A stretch of 64,000 nucleotides of DNA from assembly GCA_036787955.1 (NCBI GenBank), contig DAIQOI010000001.1, forward strand, positions 372,001 through 436,000, in the 5' to 3' direction. Positions 1-9,311 of this stretch are shown here, piece after piece. Source of the DNA: UBA2336 sp036787955. Its GTDB lineage: Bacteria; Bacteroidota; Bacteroidia; Cytophagales; Cyclobacteriaceae. The position numbers were made by a program, and so were the translations under genes. How positions within the stretch are numbered: the first letter of the stretch is position 1; each line of letters starts with the position of its first letter. Under the pieces are notes generated by a model. The model was not told where the DNA came from and ran no database searches. It worked only from the letters and a program-made list of their open reading frames with translations.

Positions 1-2044
1 CATTGCTTTTCTACTGGTGCTCTCCATCATCTTTCTGTTTCTGAGAGACTGGCGTACTACGCTCATACCAATAGTAACCATCCCTATATCTCTGATAGGC
101 ACTTTCTTCATCATGTATATACTGGGTTTCACCATCAATGTACTTACCCTGCTGGGCATTGTGCTGGCCATAGGCCTGGTGGTGGATGATGCCATTGTGG
201 TACTGGAAAACATCTACACAAAAATTGAAGAAGGCGAAGATCCTAAATCGGCAGCCAAACGGGGCGCCACCGAAATTTATTTTGCAGTAATATCCACCAC
301 CGTTGCGTTGGTGGCCGTTTTTTTGCCGGTGATATTCCTGGAAGGCCTCACCGGAAGGTTATTCCGCGAGTTTGGCATGGTGGTGGCAAGTGCCGTGGTG
401 ATTTCATCATTTGTTTCGCTTACGCTCACACCCATGATGAGTTCGCGCTTGTTGAAGCGCAGAGCCATACAACCCTGGTTGTACCGCGCTACCGAACCAT
501 TTTTCAACAAGCTTACCAGCGGATACAGCCTCTGGCTGCATGCTTTTATGAAGAGGAGATGGCTGGCATTTGTTATCATCGCGGTGGCTGCAGCCTTGAT
601 TTATTTTATCGGTTCCAGCCTTCCTTCTGAGCTGGCCCCTATGGAAGACCGCAGTGAGTTCCGCCTGCAGGCACAGGCACCGGAAGGGGCCACATTTGAA
701 TACATGGACAGCTACATCCGCGAGCTCACGGCTTTTATTCAAAAAGAAGTACCCGAGCATAAAGGACTGGTAAGCGTAACCGCTCCCGGCTTTGGCGGCT
801 CGGGTGTGAACTCCGGATTTGTGCGGGTTATTCTGAAAGACCGCGAAGAAAGAGAAAGATCGCAGCAGGAAATTGTGGATGACATCACGGTTAAAGTGCG
901 CAGGTTTACCGGTGTGCGTACGTTCCTTACCCAGGCACAAACCATCGGCGACCGCAGGGGTGGTTTCCCCGTTCAGTTTGTTATTCAGGCCTCCGAGCTG
1001 GATAAACTCAAGGAAGTATTGCCTGCATTTATGACCAAAGCAATGGCTTCGCCAAAATTTGCCTTTGTGGATCTGGACCTCAAGTTCAACAAACCTGAAA
1101 TCAACATCATCATCGATAGGGAAAAAGCAAGGGCGCTGGGTGTAAATGTGCTGGATATAGCCCAAACCTTGCAACTGGGCCTAAGTGGTTCGCGTTTCGG
1201 ATATTTTATTATGGATGGAAAACAATATCAGATTATTGGACAGGTTGAGCGTACAAACCGCAACGAGCCGCTCGATCTGCGCACGCTGTATGTAAAAAAC
1301 CGCAGGGGCGAGCTGATTCAACTCGATAATCTTGTAACCACGTACGAAAGCAGCAATCCTCCGCAACTGTACCGCTTCAACCGGTATTCATCGGCTAAAG
1401 TAAGTGCACAACTGGCCAAGGGGGTGGCTTTGGGAGAAGGTATCGCTGAGATGGAACGCATTGCCGATGAGGTGCTGGACGAATCCTACTCTACCAGTCT
1501 TGATGGTGCCTCCCGTCAGTTTGTGGAAAGTTCTTCATCCATTTATCAGGCATTCTTTATTGCCCTGGCTATCATTTACCTGGTTTTGGCCGGACAATTT
1601 GAAAGCTTCCGCGACCCCTTCATTATTATGTTTACGGTTCCCTTGGCCTTGGGTGGAGCCGTATTTTCATTATGGTATTTTGATCAGACCTTAAACATTT
1701 TCAGTCAGATTGGCATCATCATGCTTATAGGATTAATAACCAAGAATGGTATACTAATCGTGGAGTTTGCCAATCAGCGAAAAGAACAAGGCATGGCGTT
1801 GACGGAAGCCGTGATTGACGCTGCCGAATCGCGCTTCCGGCCAATTATTATGACCAGCTTGTCTACCATTCTGGGCATTTTGCCCATTGCACTCGCACTG
1901 GGTGCCGGCTCAGAAAGCCGCGTGTCCATGGGTATAGCTGTAATCGGTGGTATGATATTCGGAACCATCCTCACCCTGTTTGTTATACCAGCTATTTACA
2001 GCTACTTCGGAAGCCGCTCCTCTCGTACCGCTGTGGATGCTTAA
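1..2044 (+). CDS. RND multidrug efflux permease (AcrB/MexB type), 5' end outside window
   Basis: This is the C-terminal two thirds (about 680 residues) of an inner-membrane proton-driven efflux permease; families of this type are about 1030 residues. The frame is already open at base 2, so the gene begins upstream. The visible part enters in the second membrane helix, then shows the GLVVDDAIVVLEN segment near bases 170-210 with the paired Asp residues of the proton relay, the second periplasmic porter/docking loop, and a second membrane bundle with the conserved Lys in GLITKNGILIVEF. It should assemble with a periplasmic adaptor (probably encoded upstream) and the TolC-like channel encoded immediately downstream. 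Substrate cannot be told from sequence; the hydrophobic, non-metal-type motif set fits the HAE1 drug/solvent branch. Confidence 0.93.
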   Translation, partial: IAFLLVLSIIFLFLRDWRTTLIPIVTIPISLIGTFFIMYILGFTINVLTLLGIVLAIGLVVDDAIVVLENIYTKIEEGEDPKSAAKRGATEIYFAVISTTVALVAVFLPVIFLEGLTGRLFREFGMVVASAVVISSFVSLTLTPMMSSRLLKRRAIQPWLYRATEPFFNKLTSGYSLWLHAFMKRRWLAFVIIAVAAALIYFIGSSLPSELAPMEDRSEFRLQAQAPEGATFEYMDSYIRELTAFIQKEVPEHKGLVSVTAPGFGGSGVNSGFVRVILKDREERERSQQEIVDDITVKVRRFTGVRTFLTQAQTIGDRRGGFPVQFVIQASELDKLKEVLPAFMTKAMASPKFAFVDLDLKFNKPEINIIIDREKARALGVNVLDIAQTLQLGLSGSRFGYFIMDGKQYQIIGQVERTNRNEPLDLRTLYVKNRRGELIQLDNLVTTYESSNPPQLYRFNRYSSAKVSAQLAKGVALGEGIAEMERIADEVLDESYSTSLDGASRQFVESSSSIYQAFFIALAIIYLVLAGQFESFRDPFIIMFTVPLALGGAVFSLWYFDQTLNIFSQIGIIMLIGLITKNGILIVEFANQRKEQGMALTEAVIDAAESRFRPIIMTSLSTILGILPIALALGAGSESRVSMGIAVIGGMIFGTILTLFVIPAIYSYFGSRSSRTAVDA

Positions 2045-2060
2045 AAGATTCAGTCAACCA

Positions 2061-3485
2061 ATGAAGATACCCTTTAAAATTTTTTTTGCACTTCTGTTAA
2101 GCGGATATATCCGGGCACAGGAACCGCTCAGCCTTTCGCGTGCCATCGAGTTGGGTTTACAGAACAACCTGGACGTGCAGATTCAGAAGCTGGAAATAGA
2201 CATTGCCAACCGGAATAACGTGTGGGGGCAAGCCGGCGCTTTGCCGGTTATTAACTTTAACAGTAATCAGAACAACAACATTACCTACAGAAGGCCGGCC
2301 AACCCCTTTGCCGTACCCGGACAAAATATATCTACCACCGTAAATGCCCAGCTCGATGTTCAGTTCATATTGTTCGATGGATTTTCTGTGCGCCTTTCCA
2401 AACGCAGGCTGGAACAACTGGAAAACCTGAGCTACGGCAACGCAACACTGGCAATAGAAAGAGTTATTCAGTCAATTATTTTGGGATATTATACGGCATT
2501 GCTCGAAAAACAACGGATGGACGTGCGCAAACGAGTCATGGATTTTTCGCGCGAACGACTGGATTATGTGAAACTGCGTAAGGAGCTTGGCGGAGCCATT
2601 ACTTTTGACGTGCTCCAGGAGCAAAACAACTACCTGACAGATTCTACCAACTACCTGCTGCAGCAACAGATTTATATCAACGCCCTGCGTAACCTTAACC
2701 TACTGCTCAATGAGCCGTTGGACCGCGAATTTATCCTTACCGATTCGCTCACTTTTGTGGATGAAACCTATGCGCTCGAAGACTTACGCAGGAAAATGAG
2801 CAGCACCAACACCAACCTGCGCAATCAATATATTAACCAGGAGTTGCTGCGCCTAAACACCGGCATTGCCATGTCTGACCGGCTGCCTGCATTGACACTT
2901 AATATCGGAGCCAATGGCTCACTCGACTGGCTGAATGCCAATTTTGGCAGCCGGATCGGACCACCGCAGGTAATTGGCTATGTAAACGGTGATGTGAACA
3001 ACCCTGTAATCAGTAATCAAAACAGTGTGGTACAGGTGCGGCAGACCAACGATGGCTATTCCTACGGAGCTTACGGCAACTTCTCCTTGCGCTATACTTT
3101 ATTTAACGGGGGGCAATTTAACCGCAACATAGAAAACGCACGCATACGCGAGCAGATAGGTAAGCTGACCATCGATCAACTTAAATTATCGTTGGAAAAT
3201 GAGCTGCTTATAACGTATGACAATTATAATTTGCTGCGGCAACTCGCATCCATTGCCCGCGTAAAATTGCAGGCTGCGGAACTAAATCTTGAGCTGGCCT
3301 ACGAACGCTATAAAAACGGAGCCCTCAGTGCGATAGATTTACGCATTGTTCAGGAAAACTATCAGAATGCAGCACTTGAAAATTATCAGGCCATTTACTC
3401 TGTGCTCGCACAAAGAACAGATTTGGTGCGTCTTACAGGCGGCCTGGTAGATGAATACGATGCACGGCCGGGTGAATCCAAATAA
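2061..3485 (+). CDS. TolC-family outer-membrane efflux channel
   Basis: An outer-membrane factor of about 474 residues that would form the trimeric exit duct for the RND pump encoded just upstream. The chosen start gives a classic signal peptide (basic MKIPFK, hydrophobic core, cleavage near YIRAQ). An in-frame ATG at 2037 overlaps the permease stop by 8 bases and would add eight residues; both are plausible and translational coupling would favour the upstream one. The mature protein begins LSLSRAIELGLQNNLDV, the usual first helix of the family, and shows two long alpha-helical halves with LFNGGQFNRNIENARI typical of the second repeat. It ends 3 bases before the convergent scpA stop. Confidence 0.9.
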   Translation: MKIPFKIFFALLLSGYIRAQEPLSLSRAIELGLQNNLDVQIQKLEIDIANRNNVWGQAGALPVINFNSNQNNNITYRRPANPFAVPGQNISTTVNAQLDVQFILFDGFSVRLSKRRLEQLENLSYGNATLAIERVIQSIILGYYTALLEKQRMDVRKRVMDFSRERLDYVKLRKELGGAITFDVLQEQNNYLTDSTNYLLQQQIYINALRNLNLLLNEPLDREFILTDSLTFVDETYALEDLRRKMSSTNTNLRNQYINQELLRLNTGIAMSDRLPALTLNIGANGSLDWLNANFGSRIGPPQVIGYVNGDVNNPVISNQNSVVQVRQTNDGYSYGAYGNFSLRYTLFNGGQFNRNIENARIREQIGKLTIDQLKLSLENELLITYDNYNLLRQLASIARVKLQAAELNLELAYERYKNGALSAIDLRIVQENYQNAALENYQAIYSVLAQRTDLVRLTGGLVDEYDARPGESK

Positions 3486-3488
3486 GTG

Positions 3489-4244
3489 CTACACAACGGC
3501 CTGCGCTGGCTCAATCCAGAAGTTGTTGTAGCCTTCGCCCACCTGAATACTTAACTCGCCCAATGCAAGCAGTTCAAGGATGGCCAGAAAATTAAATATT
3601 AGTGCAACACGTGTGTTGTACACTCTTATAATATCTGTAAAAGCTACCCTGCCGTTGCGAGTTACTTCATTCATGATGTATTCCTTCTGACCCTCTACGG
3701 TATAAGGATACTGAATAACCTGGTGTACGGGTTTGTTCTTTTCGGCCTCAAACCGCTTCAGTACCTTCTCAAATACCAGCATAAGCTTGTATAAGTCAAC
3801 ATCCTGCAGCTCAGCCTCCACATTGCTGCTGGCAGCCAGCGACTTGATCTCCTTCATCAGGTTGCCGCGCTTTTCCTTGGCCAGCTCGGTTTCCTCCATT
3901 TTCTGGAATTGCTCGATAACCGATTTGTATTTCTTGTACTCAAGCAGGTGTTTAACCAGTTCTTCGCGTGGGTCAATTTCATTTCCTTCCTCATCTACCT
4001 GTGGCCGAGGCAGCAGCATTTTTGACTTAATGCGCATGAGCGTGGCAGCTACCAGAATAAACTCACTGGCCACTTCGATGTTCAGCGTTTCAAGATGATG
4101 CAGATAGTCCAGAAAATCCCTGGTGATTTTGGCTATCGGAATATCATAAATGTCCAGTTCATCCCGTTCGATAAAAAACAAAAGCAGGTCGAAGGGCCCT
4201 TCAAACAAAGGCAGTTTGACCTCAAAAGTGCTTTCCTCCTTCAT
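3489..4244 (-). CDS. scpA: Segregation and condensation protein A
   Basis: A 251-residue ScpA kleisin, which bridges the SMC heads and recruits ScpB in the chromosome-condensing complex. The N-terminal segment FEVKLPLFEGPFDLLLFFIERDELDIYDIPI is the signature of the family (FEGPLDLLLHLI in most homologues), and the C-terminal winged-helix region ends NNFWIEPAQ. No scpB or smc gene is visible nearby. It is transcribed divergently from dxs; a TATTTTTG element 8 bases upstream of the ATG suggests an almost leaderless mRNA. Confidence 0.93.
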   Translation of the reverse strand: MKEESTFEVKLPLFEGPFDLLLFFIERDELDIYDIPIAKITRDFLDYLHHLETLNIEVASEFILVAATLMRIKSKMLLPRPQVDEEGNEIDPREELVKHLLEYKKYKSVIEQFQKMEETELAKEKRGNLMKEIKSLAASSNVEAELQDVDLYKLMLVFEKVLKRFEAEKNKPVHQVIQYPYTVEGQKEYIMNEVTRNGRVAFTDIIRVYNTRVALIFNFLAILELLALGELSIQVGEGYNNFWIEPAQAVV

Positions 4245-4252
4245 GGCACGGG

Positions 4253-4260
4253 CAAAAATA
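4253..4260 (-). promoter_or_regulatory. Putative -7 element of scpA (TATTTTTG)
   Basis: Exact match to the Bacteroidota -7 consensus TAnnTTTG on the minus strand, ending 8 bases before the scpA ATG. No good TTTG at the -33 position is seen. The predicted transcription start would lie within a few bases of the start codon. Confidence 0.45.
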
Positions 4261-4302
4261 GGCAGAAATGCAGGGAAATGCTGCCGGGCGCTGAAAATAT
4301 CC

Positions 4303-4310
4303 TACATTTG
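4303..4310 (+). promoter_or_regulatory. Putative -7 element of dxs (TACATTTG)
   Basis: Exact TAnnTTTG match in the scpA-dxs divergent gap, 69 bases before the dxs ATG. It would give a leader of roughly 60 bases. No clear -33 TTTG is present. Confidence 0.45.
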
Positions 4311-4379
4311 AACTTGGGGGCAGAAATGAACACTTGCCAGTCATCGTTTGTTTAACGGGAAATTAAACAGCCTCAGCCT

Positions 4380-6305
4380 ATGCTGATTACACCAGGCCCT
4401 TTATTGCAACAGATCAACAGTCCTGAAGATTTGCGCAAACTTGATCCCGACATGCTCCTTCAGGTTTGCGAAGAGCTGCGCCAGTATATTATTGACAATG
4501 TTTCCGTGTACGGGGGTCACTTTGGTGCCAGCCTGGGTGTGGTCGAACTTACCGTAGCGCTGCATTATGTTTTTAAAACACCGTATGATCTGCTGGTGTG
4601 GGATGTGGGCCACCAGGCCTACGGACATAAAATTTTAACCGGCAGACGCGATGTATTCCACACCAACCGTGTTTATCGCGGTATATCCGGCTTTCCGAAG
4701 CGTTCAGAAAGTGAATACGACACATTTGGCGTGGGGCATTCTTCCACATCGGTTTCGGCTGCGCTCGGCATGGCACAGGCTTCGAAATACCTGGGCCTGG
4801 ACGACAGGCAGCACATTGCCGTGATTGGTGATGGAGCCTTAACAGGCGGCATTGCGTTTGAAGGATTAAACAACGCCGGAGTTTCCAATACCAACCTGCT
4901 TATTATACTGAACGACAATTGCATGTCCATTGATCCAAATGTCGGTGCCCTGAAAGATTACCTGACCGACATCACCACTTCGCGCACCTATAATAAGCTG
5001 AAAGACGAAGTATGGAACCTGCTGGGAAAACTTTCGACATTTGGTAAAAGTGCACAGGAAATCGTATCCAAGATAGAGAGCGGTATCAAATCGGCTTTGC
5101 TGAGTCAAAGCAACTTTTTTGAGTCGCTCAACCTCCGGTATTTTGGCCCGGTAGATGGTCATGATGTACACCACCTGGTAAACATCCTGCAGGATTTAAA
5201 GGAGATCAAAGGCCCCAAGATATTGCACTGTGTAACGGTAAAAGGAAAAGGCTATGGCCCGGCCGAGAAGGGCAACGCCACCACCTGGCATGCCCCCGGC
5301 ACTTTCGATAAGATTACCGGAGAAATTCATAAAAAAGTATACGATACTCCACAACCCCCCAAATATCAGGATGTATTTGGACATACGCTGGTGGAGCTGG
5401 CCCGGATGAACAATAAAATTGTAGGTATTACCCCCGCCATGCCCAGCGGCTCCTCCATGAACATCATGATGAAGGAGTTCCCCGACCGTGCCTTCGATGT
5501 AGGCATAGCCGAACAGCATGCCGTAACATTTTCGGCCGGCATGGCCACCCAGGGCCTCATTCCTTTCTGTAACATCTACAGCACCTTCATGCAGCGGGCA
5601 TACGACCAGGTAATACATGACGTATGCATTCAGAACCTGCCCGTTAATTTCTGCCTGGATCGGGCCGGCTTTGCCGGTGCCGATGGCCCTACCCATCACG
5701 GAGCTTACGATTTGGCCTACTTCCGTTGCCTGCCCAATATGATAGTATCGGCCCCCATGAACGAACAGGAGCTGCGCAACCTGATGTATACGGCATCGCT
5801 GCCGAGAAAAGAAAAAGCTTTCTCCATCCGCTATCCGCGCGGGCAAGGCGTTATGCCCAACTGGCGTACTCCGTTCGAGAAAATTGAAATCGGTACGGGG
5901 CGCAGGCTCAGGCAAGGAGATGAATTGGCCATTTTAACCATTGGCCACATCGGAAACTATGCAGTTAAAGTGTGTGATGAACTGGAAACACAGGGGATTA
6001 GAGTTGGGCATTATGACATGCGGTTTGTTAAGCCGCTGGATGAAAAACTGCTGCACGAAGTGTTCCGGCATTATTCCAAAATAGTGACGGTCGAGGACGG
6101 ATGTATTCAGGGCGGTTTCGGAAGCGCCATCCTTGAGTTCATGGCCGATAACCACTACCATGCACAGGTGGTGCGACTGGGTATCCCCGACCGCGTGGTG
6201 GAACACGGTGAGCAAATTGAACTCCATGCCGAGTGTGGCTTTGATCCGGAAGGCATCAAACGCACGGTTCTTGAACTGCTTCAGCATACGCCTGTAAAAG
6301 TGTAA
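4380..6305 (+). CDS. dxs: 1-deoxy-D-xylulose-5-phosphate synthase
   Basis: A full-length (641 residues) thiamine-diphosphate enzyme that condenses pyruvate and glyceraldehyde 3-phosphate to DXP, the first step of the MEP isoprenoid pathway. Visible motifs are DVGHQAYGHKIL, the ThDP/Mg binding motif GDGALTGG (residues 150-157) with NDN at 178-180, the catalytic Glu in GIAEQHAVTF (near residue 378), and DRAGFAGADGPTHHG. Another MEP gene, ispF, lies 38 kb downstream in this window. The alpha/beta hydrolase gene follows after 1 base, so the two are surely co-transcribed. Confidence 0.98.
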   Translation: MLITPGPLLQQINSPEDLRKLDPDMLLQVCEELRQYIIDNVSVYGGHFGASLGVVELTVALHYVFKTPYDLLVWDVGHQAYGHKILTGRRDVFHTNRVYRGISGFPKRSESEYDTFGVGHSSTSVSAALGMAQASKYLGLDDRQHIAVIGDGALTGGIAFEGLNNAGVSNTNLLIILNDNCMSIDPNVGALKDYLTDITTSRTYNKLKDEVWNLLGKLSTFGKSAQEIVSKIESGIKSALLSQSNFFESLNLRYFGPVDGHDVHHLVNILQDLKEIKGPKILHCVTVKGKGYGPAEKGNATTWHAPGTFDKITGEIHKKVYDTPQPPKYQDVFGHTLVELARMNNKIVGITPAMPSGSSMNIMMKEFPDRAFDVGIAEQHAVTFSAGMATQGLIPFCNIYSTFMQRAYDQVIHDVCIQNLPVNFCLDRAGFAGADGPTHHGAYDLAYFRCLPNMIVSAPMNEQELRNLMYTASLPRKEKAFSIRYPRGQGVMPNWRTPFEKIEIGTGRRLRQGDELAILTIGHIGNYAVKVCDELETQGIRVGHYDMRFVKPLDEKLLHEVFRHYSKIVTVEDGCIQGGFGSAILEFMADNHYHAQVVRLGIPDRVVEHGEQIELHAECGFDPEGIKRTVLELLQHTPVKV

Positions 6306-6306
6306 T

Positions 6307-7059
6307 ATGTTTGTTAGCGACCGGGGCTCGGGAAAGACAATAGTACTTCTGCACGGTTTCTGCGAAACCCACTCGGTTTGGAATAACCTGGCCAGGCGCT
6401 TGTCTGAGCACCACAGGGTATTGGTTCCCGACTTGCCGGGTTTCGGTAAGAGCGATTTGCCGCCCGTACCCTTTTCGCTTGATGATGTGGCCAGTGTGGT
6501 ACTGAAGAACCTGACCGACCGCGGCATCCACTCCATGGTAATTTTCGGCCATAGCCTCGGTGGTTACGTGGGGCTGGCTATGGCCCAACAGGCACCCGAA
6601 CGCATTGACGGAATTGCGCTGGTTCATTCCACTGCCTTGCCCGACAGCGAGGAACGCAAAGCCAACCGCAACCGGGTGATTGACTTCATTTCCAACCATG
6701 GAACTGAGCCCTTTGTGCGGTCCTTTTTCCAAAATTTATTTACCGACCCCAACCACCCGGCTCTGCCCGAATTGGTCCATCAGGCGCTAAACCTCCCTGC
6801 TCAAACCCTGACCGCCTATACCCTCGCCATGCGCGACCGCCCCGACCGAATCCCGTTTCTCAGGGGTTATCGGGGAAAAGTATGGTATATTGCCGGCGAC
6901 AAAGACCAGCTGATCCCGATGGAAAGCGTTATGGAACAGGTGGCACTTTTGGGGTCAAAGGCAGGGGTGGAGGTACTTCGCGATACAGGGCATATGGGAT
7001 TGATTGAAAAGGAAGAGGATATTTTTCAGGCCATGCTCAGGCTGATGACCCTGCTTTAA
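6307..7059 (+). CDS. Alpha/beta-fold hydrolase
   Basis: A 250-residue cytoplasmic alpha/beta hydrolase. It has the oxyanion segment LLHGFCETHSVW, the nucleophile elbow GHSLGG with Ser83, an acidic residue in AGDKDQLIP (about Asp200) and the catalytic His in DTGHMGL (His229), with a helical cap between. The substrate is not evident; esterases, haloperoxidase-like enzymes and MenH-like lyases share this outline. It begins 1 base after the dxs stop, implying co-expression but not necessarily shared function. Confidence 0.88.
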   Translation: MFVSDRGSGKTIVLLHGFCETHSVWNNLARRLSEHHRVLVPDLPGFGKSDLPPVPFSLDDVASVVLKNLTDRGIHSMVIFGHSLGGYVGLAMAQQAPERIDGIALVHSTALPDSEERKANRNRVIDFISNHGTEPFVRSFFQNLFTDPNHPALPELVHQALNLPAQTLTAYTLAMRDRPDRIPFLRGYRGKVWYIAGDKDQLIPMESVMEQVALLGSKAGVEVLRDTGHMGLIEKEEDIFQAMLRLMTLL

Positions 7060-7180
7060 TGCATCCTATTTTTTTCCGGAATTCGTTGGTATCTTGAAAT
7101 TTAGGGGAAAACTCCTTTATTTGGGAAACTTTTAGGGGGAACGGAAAGTGCCCGAAGTAGGTATTCTGAACAGGTCGTTT

Positions 7181-7188
7181 TATATTTG
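7181..7188 (+). promoter_or_regulatory. Putative -7 element (TATATTTG)
   Basis: Exact TAnnTTTG match 21 bases before the ATG of the membrane zinc-ribbon gene at 7210. It gives that gene its own promoter after the dxs operon; no -33 TTTG at the usual spacing. Confidence 0.45.
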
Positions 7189-7209
7189 TAATACTTAATA
7201 TTAAACCCT

Positions 7210-7959
7210 ATGGTTGAAGAACTTGTACAACACTACGAACCCTGGAACCGTTTTGCGCAAAACCTGGCTTATGGCCTGTGGGCTCTGGCGGTACTTGTTG
7301 TTTTGGGTTACATGGTTAAGCTGGCCGTTACCAGCGATCCCAAGACCAAGTACGATTTCATTAACCGCCACGAAATCAGTTTGCTGTGGCTTGCATCCAT
7401 CATTCTGATACTGGGTTGCTGTTTTTACGCCAACTCCAATATTACCGAACTGAGTGCCTTGTGGGTTTTGGTGCGGGTGTTCATAACTGTTTCCATGGGT
7501 TTAATAGCGGCGTTGATCATTCAAAATCTGTTGAAATTTTATTATCCGTTTTTCATCGAAAAACGCCTCAAGGCGCTTCGTTATCGCCCGCGCATATCGC
7601 CCAAAACGGGTAAACCGATGAAGCTGCTCAGTGAAGAGGAAGAGGATGCTTACCTGGATGAAGGCATGCAGGCCGAGGAAAATGTTTTCTCGGTTGACTA
7701 CGATGTGTGGAAAGATGAAGAAACAGGGTATATCAAGATTGAAAAATATGCCGGTCATCTTCATGCCTTGGAGTGTCCGGAATGTAATTACCAGACGTTT
7801 AAAGTGGTGCGGGAGGAGATCCTCAAGCAACCCACTCCTACCGAAGAGGGTGAGTTACTGAAGCATTACCAGTGCAGCTACTGTGGTTACAAGGCCAAGA
7901 AAACGGTTACACTCAAAATTTCTACGAAGTTTGAAAGTTCGCCTGCTGCCACAGCCTGA
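7210..7959 (+). CDS. Membrane protein with C-terminal zinc ribbon, function unknown
   Basis: I do not recognise this 249-residue protein. It has three hydrophobic segments (about residues 18-40, 56-74 and 82-108), then a charged cytosolic part with ISPKTGKPMKLLSEEEEDAYLDEG and, near the C-terminus, two CxxC pairs (CPEC about 27 residues before CSYC) that should form a treble-clef or zinc-ribbon fold. The layout, a membrane anchor plus a metal-binding tail, resembles small scaffold or regulatory membrane proteins. It has its own -7 element and is followed by a strong intrinsic terminator, so it is probably monocistronic. Confidence 0.75.
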   Translation: MVEELVQHYEPWNRFAQNLAYGLWALAVLVVLGYMVKLAVTSDPKTKYDFINRHEISLLWLASIILILGCCFYANSNITELSALWVLVRVFITVSMGLIAALIIQNLLKFYYPFFIEKRLKALRYRPRISPKTGKPMKLLSEEEEDAYLDEGMQAEENVFSVDYDVWKDEETGYIKIEKYAGHLHALECPECNYQTFKVVREEILKQPTPTEEGELLKHYQCSYCGYKAKKTVTLKISTKFESSPAATA

Positions 7960-7994
7960 TTGCATTATCAACGATACTTACTTTCTGCTTGCAC

Positions 7995-8022
7995 AAAAAG
8001 TCCCGTCTCAACGGGATTTTTT
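7995..8022 (+). terminator. Intrinsic terminator after the membrane zinc-ribbon gene
   Basis: Stem TCCCGT / ACGGGA with a CTCA tetraloop, flanked by an A-tract and followed by six T residues. The A/T flanks make it work in both directions, so it may also stop transcription arriving from the minus-strand gene at 8043-8300. Confidence 0.8.
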
Positions 8023-8042
8023 GTTAACAAGTCACTACCTTT

Positions 8043-8300
8043 TTAAAAACTGATGTCGGAGGGGAGTTTAATCTGATCGGAGTAGAATTTCATTCGCGAA
8101 TGCGAAGTGTCCAGCAACATGATCTTTTCGATTTCTGCATGCTTATGATTGACAAAAACTTCAATTAACAAATTCCCCAGTACGTAAAGGTTCACCTTGT
8201 ACCCATAGTATCGGATAGCCATTACAAACGACCCCTGTTCATAAAGTGTTCTGACTTTACGGTCCATGGGCCATTTGCTAAACTCATCCCACGTAATCAT
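8043..8300 (-). CDS. Small conserved-type hypothetical protein (85 aa)
   Basis: An 85-residue soluble protein that I cannot assign. It begins MITWDEFSKWPMDRKVRTLYEQGSF and is rich in aromatic residues; the middle (YYGYKVNLYVLGNLLIEVFVNHKHAEIEKI) looks like three beta strands followed by a helix, as in small sensor or chaperone-like folds. There is no signal peptide. It stands alone between a terminator and the dienelactone hydrolase gene. Confidence 0.6.
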   Translation of the reverse strand: MITWDEFSKWPMDRKVRTLYEQGSFVMAIRYYGYKVNLYVLGNLLIEVFVNHKHAEIEKIMLLDTSHSRMKFYSDQIKLPSDISF

Positions 8301-8358
8301 GAGTTAAACATACACAAAAGCCAAGAGGCCTGCAATTTTTTTGCCCGCCACAGTTCAG

Positions 8359-9219
8359 CTACTTCAGGTGCTCTCTTAGAAAAGCAATGGTACGATCCCA
8401 TGCCAGTTTTGCGGCTTCGGCGTTGTACCTGGCCGGAGATGTGTTATTGTTGAAGGCATGCTGGGCTCCTTCATAAACAAAGATTTGATAACGAACGCCT
8501 GCCTGCTTTAAGGCCTCTTCATATGCCGCTATACCGGCATTGATGCGCTCGTCCATGCCTGCATAGTGCAGCAATAAGGCTGCTTTTATTTTGGGCACAT
8601 CCGCAAGCTCGGGCTGCCGGCCGTAGTAAGGCACAGCGGCACGCAGTTCCGGAACGTGAACGGCCAGGTTGTTGGCCATGGCACCGCCCCAGCAGAAGCC
8701 AACGCAGCCGAACCTGCCATTGCAGTCGTTGCGCGTTTTGAGGTAGTCAAATCCGAGAATAAAATTTTTCAGCGTCTTTTGAGCGTCCAGTTTCTGGAAT
8801 AACTCGCGGGCCTTGTCGGCATCTTCCGGTGTTCCTCCCAGTGGAGCAAGGGCATTGGGTGCAAAGGCAAGGAATCCTTCCAACGCCATCCTGCGGGTTA
8901 CGTCTTCGATATGGGGGTTAAGTCCGCGGTTTTCGTGTATAATCATCACTGCGGCATACTTGCCGTTTTTTTTAGGCCGGGCCACATAGGCCTGCATGGT
9001 ATCGCCTGCTTCACCCGGATAACTCACATACTCAGTGAACAGTCTGTCATCCTGAGGTGGCACCGTGGCGGCTTTTGCATAATTCACTTCAATAAGCGGC
9101 AGTACGGCCATGGCTGCAGCGGTGCTGCCGGTTAACTGCACCAGCTTGCGCAGAAATTCTTCGCGGCTTAGTGGCTTATGTGTGTACTCGTCATACAGAT
9201 TTATAATGCGTTGGTCCAT
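8359..9219 (-). CDS. Dienelactone hydrolase family protein
   Basis: An alpha/beta hydrolase of the dienelactone hydrolase family with a Cys-Asp-His triad. Counting from the upstream ATG at 9237, Cys182 lies in GFCWGG, Asp229 in AGMDER and His260 in GAQHAFN. I prefer the ATG at 9219 (MDQRIINLYDEYTH), the usual beginning of this family; the ATG at 9237 adds six residues. The N-terminus carries a hydrophobic stretch after SREEFL, which looks like a Tat signal (SRRxFL) whose second Arg has become Glu, so export through Tat is doubtful. Related enzymes hydrolyse lactones or esters; the substrate here is unknown. Confidence 0.88.
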   Translation of the reverse strand: MDQRIINLYDEYTHKPLSREEFLRKLVQLTGSTAAAMAVLPLIEVNYAKAATVPPQDDRLFTEYVSYPGEAGDTMQAYVARPKKNGKYAAVMIIHENRGLNPHIEDVTRRMALEGFLAFAPNALAPLGGTPEDADKARELFQKLDAQKTLKNFILGFDYLKTRNDCNGRFGCVGFCWGGAMANNLAVHVPELRAAVPYYGRQPELADVPKIKAALLLHYAGMDERINAGIAAYEEALKQAGVRYQIFVYEGAQHAFNNNTSPARYNAEAAKLAWDRTIAFLREHLK

Positions 9220-9311
9220 CGGGCAGGTTTTGTTCATAAATTTTCCCTACCAATGGCCAATTATCCTAAAAGGATGTGGTAAGCGGTAAAAAAACTTTGA
9301 GGAAGTGAAAG

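Noticed and set aside
407..1174. Long open frame on the minus strand across the RND permease gene
   Set aside because: It lies entirely opposite a clearly coding gene, has no domain-like composition and no promoter; it is a shadow of the real gene.
2037..2044. ATGCTTAA start-stop overlap at the TolC gene (also 16975-16982, and ATGACTAA at 36609-36616) as a possible coupling motif
   Set aside because: Three instances are within the chance variation of 8-base overlaps and the first is only one of two possible starts; reported as gene structure, not as a motif.
5196..5915. 239-codon minus-strand open frame within dxs
   Set aside because: Antisense to a confident gene; the composition is that of a reverse-complement shadow.
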